DNA from: Prochlorococcus sp. AG-409-P01
Lineage (GTDB): Bacteria > Cyanobacteriota > Cyanobacteriia > PCC-6307 > Cyanobiaceae
DNA: 64,000 nt
Reading direction: 5' to 3'
Assembly (NCBI GenBank): GCA_003215335.1
Contig: QCKM01000004.1
Span: 116,643-180,642, forward strand
The position numbers and the translations under genes are program-made. Of the stretch, positions 27,341-36,169 are shown piece by piece (the stretch's first letter is position 1; each line of letters starts with the position of its first letter). The notes beneath the pieces are model-generated. The model was not told the DNA's origin. It made no database searches and saw only the letters and a program-made list of their open reading frames with translations.

Positions 27341-28717
27341 ATGATTAAAATTGCTAATTTAAATGAAAGAACTTCCAAAGGATTACTATTGCCAATTTTT
27401 AGGAGGACTGTCTTAATTTCTTCTTTGTTTTCTTTTGGAATTTTATCATTGCCAGTTTTTGGCCTCCCTAGAGCTTCTTCTTCTGCAATTGGTGAAAGTC
27501 CTAAAGAAGTAATAGACCAAGTATGGCAGATTGTCTATAGAGATTACTTAGATTCTTCTGGTAAATATAATGTTAATGATTGGAAGAAACTACGTTCAAA
27601 GTTACTTTCAATTCAATATGTTGGAACAACTGAGTCATATGAAGCTATAAGAGGGATGTTGGAAAGTTTAAATGACCCATATACAAGATTTTTAGATCCA
27701 AAGGAGTTTCAAGAGATGAAAATAGATACTTCAGGAGAATTGACAGGTGTTGGTATTCAACTCTCTCAGGATAAGAGCACTAAAAATTTAATTGTTGTTA
27801 CACCTATAGAAGGTACTCCAGCTTTTAAAGCTGGTATTAAACCTAAAGACATAATAGTTTCAATTGATGGTGTTTCAACGAAGGATATGTCTGTAGAAGA
27901 AGCAGTAAGAATGATACGTGGTAAAGAAGGCTCTAAGGTAAACCTTGGTTTAGAGAGAGATGAAAGATTATTAGAAGTTCTGATAACTAGGGCACGTATA
28001 GAAATTAATACAGTTGACAGTCAGATAAATAAAGTTAGTGGTGGTATGGAAATCGGATATATACGTTTAAAACAATTTAATGCAAATGCATCCAAGGAGA
28101 TGAGGAATACAATTAATAAATTAGAATCTAAAGGCGTTGATGGCTATATATTAGATCTGCGATTTAACCCTGGAGGTCTTTTAGAATCTAGTATTGATAT
28201 TGCTAGACAATGGATAAATAAAGGAACTATAGTCAGTACAAAGACACGTGATGGAATTCGTGATGTAAGGAAAGCAAATGGTAAGGCATTAACTTTTTTG
28301 CCTGTTGTTGTTTTAGTAAATAAGTCATCAGCCAGTGCGAGTGAAATTCTCTCAGGTGCAATTCAGGATAATCAAAGGGGTCTTCTTGTTGGAGAACAAA
28401 CTTATGGAAAAGGTTTAGTGCAATCTGTCCGTCCACTTTCCGATGGATCAGGACTTACTGTGACAGTCGCTAAGTATTTGACTCCAAATGGAACGGATAT
28501 TCACAGAAATGGTATAAAACCAGATGTTTTAGCAATTATGTCTAAACAAGATCTTGAAAAATTAACCCCAATAGATTTTGGTACAAGAAGAGATAGTCAA
28601 TATTTAATTGCAGAATCCCAGTTATTTAAACTTCTAAGAAAGTCAAGTATGAAAACCTCATATAATTATAGTAATTTTAATAATATCAATCAATTCATTG
28701 CTATTGATCAAATCTAA
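27341..28717 (+). CDS. ctpA: Carboxyl-terminal processing protease (S41, PDZ)
   Basis: This exported Ser/Lys protease of the CtpA/CtpB group; CtpA trims the D1 precursor of photosystem II. From the ATG at 27341 (458 aa) there is a hydrophobic signal segment at about 18-40. A PDZ domain beginning near GELTGVGIQLS (about 128-210) follows, and then the S41 catalytic domain. Its nucleophile Ser is in KSSASASEILSGA (about residue 333) and the Lys in GEQTYGKGLVQS (about 357). Which Ctp paralogue this is cannot be settled without comparison. A frame opening 30 bases earlier lies inside ispG and is not the start. Confidence 0.92.
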   Translation: MIKIANLNERTSKGLLLPIFRRTVLISSLFSFGILSLPVFGLPRASSSAIGESPKEVIDQVWQIVYRDYLDSSGKYNVNDWKKLRSKLLSIQYVGTTESYEAIRGMLESLNDPYTRFLDPKEFQEMKIDTSGELTGVGIQLSQDKSTKNLIVVTPIEGTPAFKAGIKPKDIIVSIDGVSTKDMSVEEAVRMIRGKEGSKVNLGLERDERLLEVLITRARIEINTVDSQINKVSGGMEIGYIRLKQFNANASKEMRNTINKLESKGVDGYILDLRFNPGGLLESSIDIARQWINKGTIVSTKTRDGIRDVRKANGKALTFLPVVVLVNKSSASASEILSGAIQDNQRGLLVGEQTYGKGLVQSVRPLSDGSGLTVTVAKYLTPNGTDIHRNGIKPDVLAIMSKQDLEKLTPIDFGTRRDSQYLIAESQLFKLLRKSSMKTSYNYSNFNNINQFIAIDQI

Positions 28718-28745
28718 TCAAGTTTCTTATTAATTAACTTATGAT

Positions 28746-29306
28746 TTAAGCATTGTCTATACGCCAGTATCCATACCAATCTGGCTTTATTATTTGTGAC
28801 CTTGATAATGGGTCTTTTACTAAATCAATTTGCCATATCTCTGTATTATTTTTGCTTAAGACAAGCGGAATAATATGAATAATCTTTGCGCTATCTACAT
28901 GCTTAAGTTCGAACCCATGACTCCATCTCTTCTTGGCGAGCTTCTTTGCCTCATATACATTCTTTGCAGCGATTAGATCAAATTTATGTTGCTCTTCAAA
29001 CTTTTCAGCGTCATAGCCACCCATATATATAAACCATAGATAAGTTTTATTTTCATTTTCAGGAGTGGTTGATTTTGAGCTTTTAGATGTTTTATGTATT
29101 CTGATTGGCTGTATCTTATACCCATCTACATATTCGACTGTGATGTAGCTATCGATATGCAGCTTATTCTTAGCCCCTATCCATTGTGCCTTTAAGTGTG
29201 GGATGGTTTCTTTTATATCTCTACCTAGAACCCATCTGATGTCATGAACTTCTATGTTTGAATTCTTAGCTTTCCCTCCAAGGGCAACTACGAATAGCTT
29301 TTGCAT
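28746..29306 (-). CDS. DUF1543 family protein
   Basis: This 186-residue soluble protein has two halves resembling each other loosely, each with an aromatic and basic patch. Key stretches are LFVVALGGKAKNSNIEVHD near the start and YLWFIYMGGYDAEKFEEQHK near residue 95. Both fit the DUF1543 family, whose function is unknown to me. The gene lies 41 bases downstream of nadA on the same strand and converges with ctpA across 28 bases. Confidence 0.8.
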   Translation of the reverse strand: MQKLFVVALGGKAKNSNIEVHDIRWVLGRDIKETIPHLKAQWIGAKNKLHIDSYITVEYVDGYKIQPIRIHKTSKSSKSTTPENENKTYLWFIYMGGYDAEKFEEQHKFDLIAAKNVYEAKKLAKKRWSHGFELKHVDSAKIIHIIPLVLSKNNTEIWQIDLVKDPLSRSQIIKPDWYGYWRIDNA

Positions 29307-29347
29307 ATTTTATATATAGATTGGTGGTTGATTAGAATATTATCTCT

Positions 29348-30319
29348 TTAATTACTCATTTTTAACATGAGATCCATAGGTAAAAAAGCACGTTCTAATA
29401 GGTCTGTATTGATGATTATTTCTGGACTCTTGCTTGATAGGCAACTGTATATCTTTTCTAATGTATTTAATCTCATGTATGGGCAGGAATTACAGCTGCA
29501 ACCATCTAGTCCAGGCATCTCTATATATTCTTTGGTTGGTAATTCATTTCGCATCTTATGAAGGATTCCTGGTTCAGTTAAAACAATAAATCTTGCTGAA
29601 TTGCTTTCTTTTGTTCTATTTAGTAGTTTGCTGGTGGAACCGACGAAGTCAGAAAGCTCAAGAAGGTTCTCCTGACATTCGGGATGAGCAATTACCTCTG
29701 CATCAGGATACTTAAGCTTTAATTTAATAAGTACTTCTTCACTAAAACTTTCGTGCACCACACAACTTCCTGGCCAAAATGTTAATTTCCTACCACTTTG
29801 CCTGCTAACCCATTTACCTAAATTCATATCTGGTGCAAATAATATAGGTTTGTCGGCTGGAAGTTGATTGATCAATTCAACCGCATTGCTACTCGTACAA
29901 ATTAAATCGCTTTGTGCTTTAACTGCTGCGCTGCAATTTATATAACTGACGACGTAGTGATCAGGATGCCTAGCACAAAATGCCTCGAATTCATCTGCAG
30001 GACAATCATCCGCAAGGGTACAACCTGCATCCATGTCAGGGATTAGTACTTTTTTTTCTGGACTTAAAATCTTTGCTGTCTCAGCCATAAAGTGAACACC
30101 ACAGAAAACTATGACATCTGCGTTTGTGTTCTTGGCCCTTCTGGAAAGTTCAAGCGAGTCTCCAACAAAGTCTGCAATATCTTGAACCTCTGGATCCTGG
30201 TAGTAATGAGCAAGAATTATTGCATTGTGCTTTTTGCGTAGCACATCGATTTTTTCATGGAGATTTTGCCTTCCAATCGATTCCGGTGAAACCGTCTTTG
30301 TGGCGGAAACAGCGGTCAT
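29348..30319 (-). CDS. nadA: Quinolinate synthase A
   Basis: NadA condenses iminoaspartate with dihydroxyacetone phosphate to quinolinate in NAD synthesis, using an oxygen-sensitive 4Fe-4S cluster. Landmarks: LAHYYQDPEVQDIADFVGDS near residue 35, FCGVHFMAETAKILSP, MDAGCTLADDCPAD, and the Cys-rich end PGLDGCSCNSCPYMRLN. The cluster ligands come from three of these Cys blocks. At 323 aa it is of normal length. It diverges from the metallophosphoesterase gene with a gap of only a few dozen bases. Confidence 0.96.
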   Translation of the reverse strand: MTAVSATKTVSPESIGRQNLHEKIDVLRKKHNAIILAHYYQDPEVQDIADFVGDSLELSRRAKNTNADVIVFCGVHFMAETAKILSPEKKVLIPDMDAGCTLADDCPADEFEAFCARHPDHYVVSYINCSAAVKAQSDLICTSSNAVELINQLPADKPILFAPDMNLGKWVSRQSGRKLTFWPGSCVVHESFSEEVLIKLKLKYPDAEVIAHPECQENLLELSDFVGSTSKLLNRTKESNSARFIVLTEPGILHKMRNELPTKEYIEMPGLDGCSCNSCPYMRLNTLEKIYSCLSSKSPEIIINTDLLERAFLPMDLMLKMSN

Positions 30320-30362
30320 TTTGAAACGTTAAGGCAAGATGGCATAAGAATAGAGACGCACT

Positions 30363-31220
30363 CTGTCCATACATCGCATTGCCATCGCTGGTGATTTGCA
30401 TGGCTCATGGGGCCCAGATGACAATGCATTGATTTCAAGGGTTAACCCCGATTGTGTTTTGTTTGTTGGGGATCTGAGCGAAGGAGATCTCAGGTTGATC
30501 AAGATTATCAATCAATTGACTCTTCCAACCGCTGTTGTTCTTGGAAATCATGATCGAGGACATGACACAACTGGAGAACTGCTTCAACAACAATTGAGTC
30601 TTCTTGGAGAACGCCACTGCGGTTGGCAGTTTAGAAACTGGGATCTTCCGCGGGTTGGAGTTGTTGGAGCAAGACCTTGTAGTCCTGGAGGAGGATTTTA
30701 TTTAACCCCCCCCGTAGAAGCTCTTTTTGGACCAATCACTGTTGACCAATCAGCCAGCAGGATAGTTTCTGCTGCTAAAAGAGCTCCATCTGATTGGCCT
30801 TTAATTATTTTGGCTCACTCAGGTCCTACTGGATTGGGTTCTGAGCGAAATAGTCCTTGTGGGAGAGATTGGAAATCGCCAGCTGTTGATTGGGGTGACT
30901 ATGACCTAGCCCTTGCCATTGACCAAATTCGATCATTTAGGAGACCTGATTTAGTCGTATTTGGTCACATGCATCATCAGTTGAAAGGATCAGAATCCAT
31001 AAGACAAACTTTTTATACAGATAAATGGGGTACGTCATATATCAACACAGCTTCTGTTCCTAGACATTTAATTGACGAATATGGGAGAAAATTATTTCAC
31101 TTTTCATGGATCGAGATTGACAAAAGAGGTTTGATATCTGCTTCTCACAGGTGGTTCCTTCTCGATGGATCTTTAGCTTATGAACAAGTGTTATTAAAAT
31201 GCAATTATATTAATCGCTGA
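30363..31220 (+). CDS. Calcineurin-like metallophosphoesterase without a standard start codon
   Basis: This protein has a metallophosphoesterase fold of a cyanobacterial/plant subfamily (TIGR04168 as I recall it). Metal-binding motifs: G-D-L-H-G at the very N-terminus, VGDLSEGD, LGNHDRGHDTTG, ILAHSGPTGLG and VFGHMHHQLKG. A TTG (30396) and the frame after it would cut off the Asp of the first D-x-H metal motif. Upstream of that the frame stays open only to the TAG at 30351, and no ATG, GTG or TTG occurs there. The remaining choices are CTG 30363, ATA 30369, ATT 30378 or ATC 30384. I set the start at CTG 30363 provisionally. A C8 run at 30706-30713 lies inside the gene but keeps frame. Confidence 0.8.
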   Translation: MSIHRIAIAGDLHGSWGPDDNALISRVNPDCVLFVGDLSEGDLRLIKIINQLTLPTAVVLGNHDRGHDTTGELLQQQLSLLGERHCGWQFRNWDLPRVGVVGARPCSPGGGFYLTPPVEALFGPITVDQSASRIVSAAKRAPSDWPLIILAHSGPTGLGSERNSPCGRDWKSPAVDWGDYDLALAIDQIRSFRRPDLVVFGHMHHQLKGSESIRQTFYTDKWGTSYINTASVPRHLIDEYGRKLFHFSWIEIDKRGLISASHRWFLLDGSLAYEQVLLKCNYINR

Positions 31221-31227
31221 CTAAATA

Positions 31228-32043
31228 TTAAGCTGGGCCGTCATTTGCTTCTTCTTTATTGTCACGAAATATTGTTTGAACTAACAAATAACCTGCTAAC
31301 ATAGCCACAAAAAAACTTAATCCATTTCTTGCCAATGGAATTAATTCATTGGTTCTTGTTATTACTGGTGCTATTCCAAAAATACCAGATAACATTATCC
31401 AGAGTGGTGAAAAAAGTAGCAGCCATGGTATAGAGATGATTTCTTTGTCTTTTCTTGGAGAGGAAGCAAATCCAGCTATCAACCCACCTAGAATCGTTGA
31501 AGCAAGGGTTAATAAACTTAATTCTTTTGATAAGCCTGGAACGAATTCACAACCTCCTCGTTCAAGACAAAGTTCTACAGCATTCAGAGAATCTATGATT
31601 GCGGCATCTTCACCTTTTTCTCGTACATAGTATTGATTTCCAAAACGTGTTTGTAATTCCACCCAAAATAATCTTGGCATTAAGGCGTAGAACGCATCTC
31701 CAACATTGAAGTTTAGTAAGTTGCCACCTCTTGGATCTGCTATTAAAAGTAGACTTCTTTCATCTAGATTCCAGAACTTACGCACTGCAAGTCCTGGTGT
31801 TTTCTCATATTGCGTTAATACTCTCAGCTTCCAACCCGTATCATCTTCAAACTGATTTAGAGACCTCTCTAGTTCTTTTCTTTGATTTTTACTCAAAGCT
31901 CGAGCAAGGTCTATTACAGGTGTGGGGTGGTCAGGTAAAAGATCAGGGTTGTCATACGCGTATACTTCAGGAGCTAAGGAGCATACGGAAATGATTAATA
32001 CTAGTAGACCTGAAAAGAATTTTTTTAGAATCTTAGTTCTCAT
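31228..32043 (-). CDS. psb32: TPM-domain protein, Psb32/TLP18.3-like
   Basis: This protein has an N-terminal signal peptide (residues ~1-30, ending near EVYAYDNPD), a TPM (TLP18.3) domain that begins with PTPVIDLARALSKNQRKELE, and C-terminal hydrophobic segments (about 180-197, 205-230 and 240-262). In cyanobacteria and plants this group supports photosystem II repair and protects against photoinhibition. The domain should face the lumen or periplasm. At 271 aa it fits the cyanobacterial form. The gene converges on the metallophosphoesterase, 7 bases apart. The assignment to Psb32 rests on domain and topology. Confidence 0.82.
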   Translation of the reverse strand: MRTKILKKFFSGLLVLIISVCSLAPEVYAYDNPDLLPDHPTPVIDLARALSKNQRKELERSLNQFEDDTGWKLRVLTQYEKTPGLAVRKFWNLDERSLLLIADPRGGNLLNFNVGDAFYALMPRLFWVELQTRFGNQYYVREKGEDAAIIDSLNAVELCLERGGCEFVPGLSKELSLLTLASTILGGLIAGFASSPRKDKEIISIPWLLLFSPLWIMLSGIFGIAPVITRTNELIPLARNGLSFFVAMLAGYLLVQTIFRDNKEEANDGPA

Positions 32044-32073
32044 TGTTTGTACCCATTAACTATACTCTGAGGA

Positions 32074-33300
32074 ATGGAACGCTCAAAAAAGCCATGTCCT
32101 CTTTGGTTAGTTAATCATATCCGGCAAAATGATGGAACGTTGAGCTTTAAGGAATACATGCACTTGGCTCTCAATCATCCAGAGCATGGATATTACGGTT
32201 CTGACAATGTTCGCATTGGTCCCAAGGGTGATTTCGCAACCTCTCCCTCGTTGGGTAGTGACTTTGCTGATCTGCTTGCAATTCAATTGAATGATTGGCT
32301 TATTAGCATTGCTAACGATATTGATCATGATAATAAAATATCACTTGTAGAGTTTGGTCCAGGTGAAGGTGATTTGATTTATGATCTGGTTATTAGATTA
32401 CAGCAATTAAACTCTAAGATTTTCAAAAAACTTGAAATCATTTTAGTCGAAACAAGTCATACATTTAAAAAGAGACAAAAAGTCAAGCTAAATGATTTTA
32501 GCCATTTGCCCATTCGCTGGAAAACATTAGATCAATTATTGGACCAACCAGTATCAGGTGTATTTCTAGCTCATGAGATGCTTGATACTCTTCCAGTTGA
32601 ACGTTTGGTCTTGAATGACGGACAACTATTTAGACTTGGTGTTACCTTAGTAGATCAAGATTCAACTCCATACCTTGAATATATCAATCTTGAAATTGAT
32701 CAAGAGACTAAAGATTCGATTGAAAATGCCAGATCTAACTATCGCATTAATATTCCACCCCAAGATGCTGTCCACGGTTGGACATCTGAATGGCATACTG
32801 ACCATAAAAAATGGCTTGATAAATCATTTAAATCATTACAAAATGGAATCCTTTTAATTGTTGACTATGCCTTAGATGCATCCCGTTATTATTCTGCGAG
32901 AAGATTATCTGGAACACTTATTTCTTATAAAAATCACGTTGCCAGTACAACTTTTCTAGAGGAGCCTGGAAGCAAGGACATTACATCACACATCTGTATT
33001 GATACCCTTGTAGGAGATGCTGAGCATGTGGGGTGGCAATTTCTTGGTGAAGTACGCCAAGGACAAGCTTTGCTTGCTTTGGGTCTTGCAGATCGTTTGC
33101 ACTCGTTGCAAAATTATCGTGGCGATGAACTGGCAATAGCACTTTCTCGTAGAGAGAGTTTGTTGCGATTAGTCGACCCTATGTGCTTAGGAGAATTTAG
33201 ATGGATTGCATTTAGATCAGGTGTTTGTGATAAAAATAATATAACCAGACATGAAATCTATACACGTTTTTTAGAGGATAAACCATCATTTGAGTCTTGA
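32074..33300 (+). CDS. MidA/NDUFAF7-family SAM-dependent methyltransferase
   Basis: This 408-residue DUF185 protein is of the MidA family. The mitochondrial member NDUFAF7 methylates an Arg of a respiratory complex I subunit. Visible marks: [19 protein letters not shown] near the start, [20 protein letters not shown], the SAM motif [15 protein letters not shown] and [15 protein letters not shown]. By analogy it may act on the related NDH-1 complex of thylakoids, but that is inference. Its 3' end overlaps the aroB 3' end by 15 bases on opposite strands. Confidence 0.88.
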   Translation: MERSKKPCPLWLVNHIRQNDGTLSFKEYMHLALNHPEHGYYGSDNVRIGPKGDFATSPSLGSDFADLLAIQLNDWLISIANDIDHDNKISLVEFGPGEGDLIYDLVIRLQQLNSKIFKKLEIILVETSHTFKKRQKVKLNDFSHLPIRWKTLDQLLDQPVSGVFLAHEMLDTLPVERLVLNDGQLFRLGVTLVDQDSTPYLEYINLEIDQETKDSIENARSNYRINIPPQDAVHGWTSEWHTDHKKWLDKSFKSLQNGILLIVDYALDASRYYSARRLSGTLISYKNHVASTTFLEEPGSKDITSHICIDTLVGDAEHVGWQFLGEVRQGQALLALGLADRLHSLQNYRGDELAIALSRRESLLRLVDPMCLGEFRWIAFRSGVCDKNNITRHEIYTRFLEDKPSFES

Positions 33301-34392
33301 TAAGCAGTTAATAATCTGATCTTCATCTATATCATCTGAGATTTTTACTTCACCAATTCTATGTGGGATTATAAACCTTACTTTTCCCAGCCTTACTTTC
33401 TTGTCACCTTGCAAGGCTTTTAAAACATCATTGATATTTAGCTTTGGCCATCTTATCGGTAAGCCCGCCTTCTCAATAAGTCTCTTTTGACGATCTGAAT
33501 CATATTCATTCCAACTATTTGTAATTAAACCTAGTTCTCCAATTGCAACCATTCCCATCGCTACAGCCTCTCCATGTAACCAGTTGCCATAACCACAAAG
33601 CTTCTCAATTACATGTCCAAATGTGTGGCCATAGTTAAGTATTGCTCTTAATCCCTGCTCCTGTTCATCCTTGGCAACTACATTTGCCTTTGCAGCTGCT
33701 GACCTTTCTAAAAGCTCGCTTAATAGTTGTTTATCAATATCAGAGTAATTATTGATACACTTTGCCTTTTCTAAAATTTTAAATATTTCGGTGTCTGTAA
33801 TGACACCATACTTAATTACTTCAGCCATACCAGCTCTGAATTCTCGGTCTGGTAGTGATTGAAGTGTAAATGGGTCTATTAAAACGATTTTAGGCTGGTG
33901 AAACGCACCGATCAAATTTTTTCCTCCAACATGGTTGACTCCTGTTTTTCCTCCAATTGATGCATCCACCATTGCAAGCAGTGTTGTTGGTACTTGTGCA
34001 AAGGCAATGCCTCTAAGCCAAGTGGCAGCTGCAAAACCTGCCATGTCTCCTACTACCCCTCCACCTAAGGCAACAATTAATGAACCTCTTTCAAGCTGTG
34101 CTTGATAAGCAGCGTCATGAATTCGTTCGATATTTGCAATTGTTTTTTGGTCCTCACCTGCTTCAACTATGAATAAACTTGGATGGAAACCACTTTGGCG
34201 TAGGCTTTTAAGAGCAGTCTCTCCGTAAGGTCCTGCTACATCAGCATTACTTACCAATAAAACTTTTATTCCTTTAGTGACTCCTGCCTTGATAAGCTCT
34301 TGTCCTAGGTCAATCAAGCCTCCACCTCCAATCACAATCTCATATGGGTCGTGATCCAGTGCGACTGTTATGCGGCTTGCAGTGTTTTTCAC
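33286..34392 (-). CDS. aroB: 3-dehydroquinate synthase
   Basis: AroB is the second enzyme of the shikimate pathway, cyclising DAHP to 3-dehydroquinate with NAD+ and a divalent metal. The motif [20 protein letters not shown] (about residues 134-153) and the metal-binding block [16 protein letters not shown] with both His are clear. An NAD-binding Gly-rich part [13 protein letters not shown] precedes them. Length of 368 aa is normal. It ends inside the 3' end of the MidA-type gene (15-base antisense overlap). Confidence 0.96.
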   Translation of the reverse strand: MKNTASRITVALDHDPYEIVIGGGGLIDLGQELIKAGVTKGIKVLLVSNADVAGPYGETALKSLRQSGFHPSLFIVEAGEDQKTIANIERIHDAAYQAQLERGSLIVALGGGVVGDMAGFAAATWLRGIAFAQVPTTLLAMVDASIGGKTGVNHVGGKNLIGAFHQPKIVLIDPFTLQSLPDREFRAGMAEVIKYGVITDTEIFKILEKAKCINNYSDIDKQLLSELLERSAAAKANVVAKDEQEQGLRAILNYGHTFGHVIEKLCGYGNWLHGEAVAMGMVAIGELGLITNSWNEYDSDRQKRLIEKAGLPIRWPKLNINDVLKALQGDKKVRLGKVRFIIPHRIGEVKISDDIDEDQIINCLSRLK

Positions 34393-34482
34393 AGAATGAC
34401 CTTAACGGACAAATTAGCTGAAATCACATAAAGCTATCTCATTAGACCATTTGACTTCATCTTAGAAAAGTATTCTGCTTAC

Positions 34483-35670
34483 ATGAGTACAGATTCATTC
34501 AGTAAAAAGAACATAAGGAATAAGGCCATAGGAGTAGTGGGTGGTGGCCAATTGGCTCAGATGTTAGTTCAAGCAGCAATCTCAAGGAATGTTGATGTTT
34601 TTGTTCAAACTTCCTCATTTGAAGACCCTGCTTCAGGGTTGGCAAGTCGTTTAGTACTTGCCAACTCTATTGATTGCGAGGGAACGAAAAAGTTGGCCAA
34701 TGGCTGTTTGGGAATTACGTTTGAAAATGAATGGATAAATATTGAAGAACTTAAAGAGCTTGAGAGTGAGGGCGTAGCTTTCTACCCATCTATTAAAGCT
34801 CTTAATCTTTTAATTGATAAAATATCTCAGCGCAGACTTCTTAACGAACTTCGTATTAATTGTCCTGATTGGTCATCGCTCAAAGCAATTTCTACTAAAT
34901 CTCCCATGCTGCCTGAAGGTTGGTCTTACCCTGTAATGGCTAAGGCCGCCAGAGGTGGTTACGATGGGAAAGGTACAAAGGTGTTAAATGATAACGAAGA
35001 TTTAAATCAACTTCTTAAATCTGTTGATCACGATAGGTGGTATTTAGAAGCATGGGTACAATATGAAAAGGAAATAGCTGTAGTCGCAAGTAGAGATTCA
35101 TTTGGTATTATTAGATATCTACCTATTGCCGAAACTAATCAGCATAATCAGATTTGTAATTGGGTTATTGCGCCTGCAAATATTAGCCATCAAGTGGAGG
35201 CGATGATATATAACGTTTCAGCTTCAATATTGACTAAGTTAGATTATGTTGGCGTTATTGCTTTAGAGTTTTTTTATGGTGCTGATGGTCTTTTAGTAAA
35301 TGAAATAGCACCAAGAACACATAATTCTGGACATTTTTCCATCGAGGCCTGTGCTAGTAGCCAGTTTGACCAACAAGTTTGTATTACAGCTGGTATTAAT
35401 GCTCCTAGTACAGAACTTATTCAGCCTGGAGCACTGATGGTAAATCTCCTGGGATTGTCTGATAGACATAAACATATACCTTTAGAGACAAGACTAAATC
35501 GACTTAGATCACATGAGAAATTTAATTTGCACTGGTATGGAAAAGAACTTGAAACTCCCGGAAGAAAGCTTGGACATATAACTGTTCTTCTTCAGTCAGA
35601 AAAACCTTCAGACCGTCAAGAAGAAGCTTTTTTAGCAATTCAATCAATTAGAGCCATTTGGCCCATATAA
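34483..35670 (+). CDS. purK: 5-(carboxyamino)imidazole ribonucleotide synthase
   Basis: PurK carboxylates aminoimidazole ribonucleotide with ATP and bicarbonate in purine synthesis. This ATP-grasp protein has the Gly-rich start GVVGGGQLAQMLVQAA, the ATP-binding PVMAKAARGGYDGKG (about residues 148-162), and NEIAPRTHNSGHFSIEAC near residue 270. Length of 395 aa is typical. As in other cyanobacteria, a 6S RNA gene lies directly downstream on the same strand. Confidence 0.95.
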   Translation: MSTDSFSKKNIRNKAIGVVGGGQLAQMLVQAAISRNVDVFVQTSSFEDPASGLASRLVLANSIDCEGTKKLANGCLGITFENEWINIEELKELESEGVAFYPSIKALNLLIDKISQRRLLNELRINCPDWSSLKAISTKSPMLPEGWSYPVMAKAARGGYDGKGTKVLNDNEDLNQLLKSVDHDRWYLEAWVQYEKEIAVVASRDSFGIIRYLPIAETNQHNQICNWVIAPANISHQVEAMIYNVSASILTKLDYVGVIALEFFYGADGLLVNEIAPRTHNSGHFSIEACASSQFDQQVCITAGINAPSTELIQPGALMVNLLGLSDRHKHIPLETRLNRLRSHEKFNLHWYGKELETPGRKLGHITVLLQSEKPSDRQEEAFLAIQSIRAIWPI

Positions 35671-35729
35671 GTCCAAAAAATCAATTAAATTAGAAGAGAA
35701 CTACTTTGTTGGTGATGACCTTTTTCTAG

Positions 35730-35939
35730 TGCTCTGATCTGACTCTCTTTCGATTTGGGGAGACTGTCGTGATGGTGCAGTATACCGACCATGATGTCGG
35801 AAATGAATCCACACTTTGAATCCCCTTCTGGTTAATCCAGGTCGATGCTACTGGGGTCACACGGCACGGTGGTTCAGTAGTCTAAGAAGACTGTGGTAAA
35901 GGTTTTACCTGCCACAGTCTGACTACTTCAATCTTTTTC
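35730..35939 (+). ncRNA. ssrS: 6S RNA (Yfr7), ends approximate
   Basis: 6S RNA binds the housekeeping RNA polymerase by mimicking an open promoter. Support here is mainly positional and structural. The established picocyanobacterial location is directly downstream of purK, and this sequence has no reading frame and is clearly more GC-rich than flanking DNA. It folds into hairpins including CCGAC/GTCGG at 35785-35800, and it ends with a strong terminator hairpin. The 5' end is uncertain by perhaps 10-15 bases. An Rfam-type covariance search would confirm it. Confidence 0.8.
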
Positions 35940-35940
35940 T
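35875..35940 (+). terminator. Terminator hairpin of the 6S RNA transcript
   Basis: CAGTAGTC, an internal loop, then AGACTGTGG pairs with CCACAGTCT and GACTAC across the 35875-35927 segment, with AGGTTTTACCT at the tip. A T-rich tail follows (ATCTTTTTCTTG, 35931-35942). This is a long stable stem with the shape of an intrinsic terminator. Confidence 0.75.
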
Positions 35941-36005
35941 TGTTAAATCCATCCTTTAATCAAAAATTTCTTCTTTAACTTGATTTGATATTGAGTTTAT
36001 TACAG

Positions 36006-36031
36006 GTTCAATTGATTGGAACATTTTTTTT
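36006..36031 (+). terminator. Weak hairpin with T8 tail
   Basis: GTTC (36007-36010 region) pairs with GAAC before a run of eight T (36024-36031), with two more A-T pairs possible across a bulged G. It may be a back-up terminator between the 6S RNA and the island. Confidence 0.35.
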
Positions 36032-36117
36032 CTAATCTATTTAATCTAAATGAGGTTAGTAAATTATTTCAACCTACCTTTGAGATAAGGCTTGTATCAC
36101 CTAAATAAGTCATGAAA

Positions 36118-36149
36118 TGCATGATATAATAATATTATTAAGTCATGCA
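36118..36149. promoter_or_regulatory. 32-base near-palindrome containing a TATAAT, upstream of the glycan island
   Basis: TGCATGA (36118-36124) and TCATGCA (36143-36149) are exact complements flanking TAATAATATTATTA (36127-36140), itself a 14-base palindrome; only two positions per side mismatch. A -10 like TATAAT lies at 36125-36130, about 40 bases before the ATG of the dehydratase gene. The arrangement suggests a promoter overlapped by an operator for a dimeric regulator. Confidence 0.45.
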
Positions 36150-36169
36150 ACTCATCTTGCCATATAAAT

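Larger units (their letters stand above)
35671..36169. other. 499-base gap: 6S RNA, terminator hairpins and palindromic promoter region
   Basis: This gap marks the border between core chromosome and the glycan island. It holds the 6S (Yfr7) RNA at about 35730-35939, its terminator hairpin, a second weaker hairpin with T8 at 36006-36031, and a 32-base near-palindrome just before the first island gene. I see no tRNA or protein gene here. Confidence 0.7.

Noticed and set aside
33286..33300. 15-base antisense overlap of the midA-type and aroB gene ends
   Set aside because: Short convergent overlaps are ordinary in compact genomes and show no sign of regulation.
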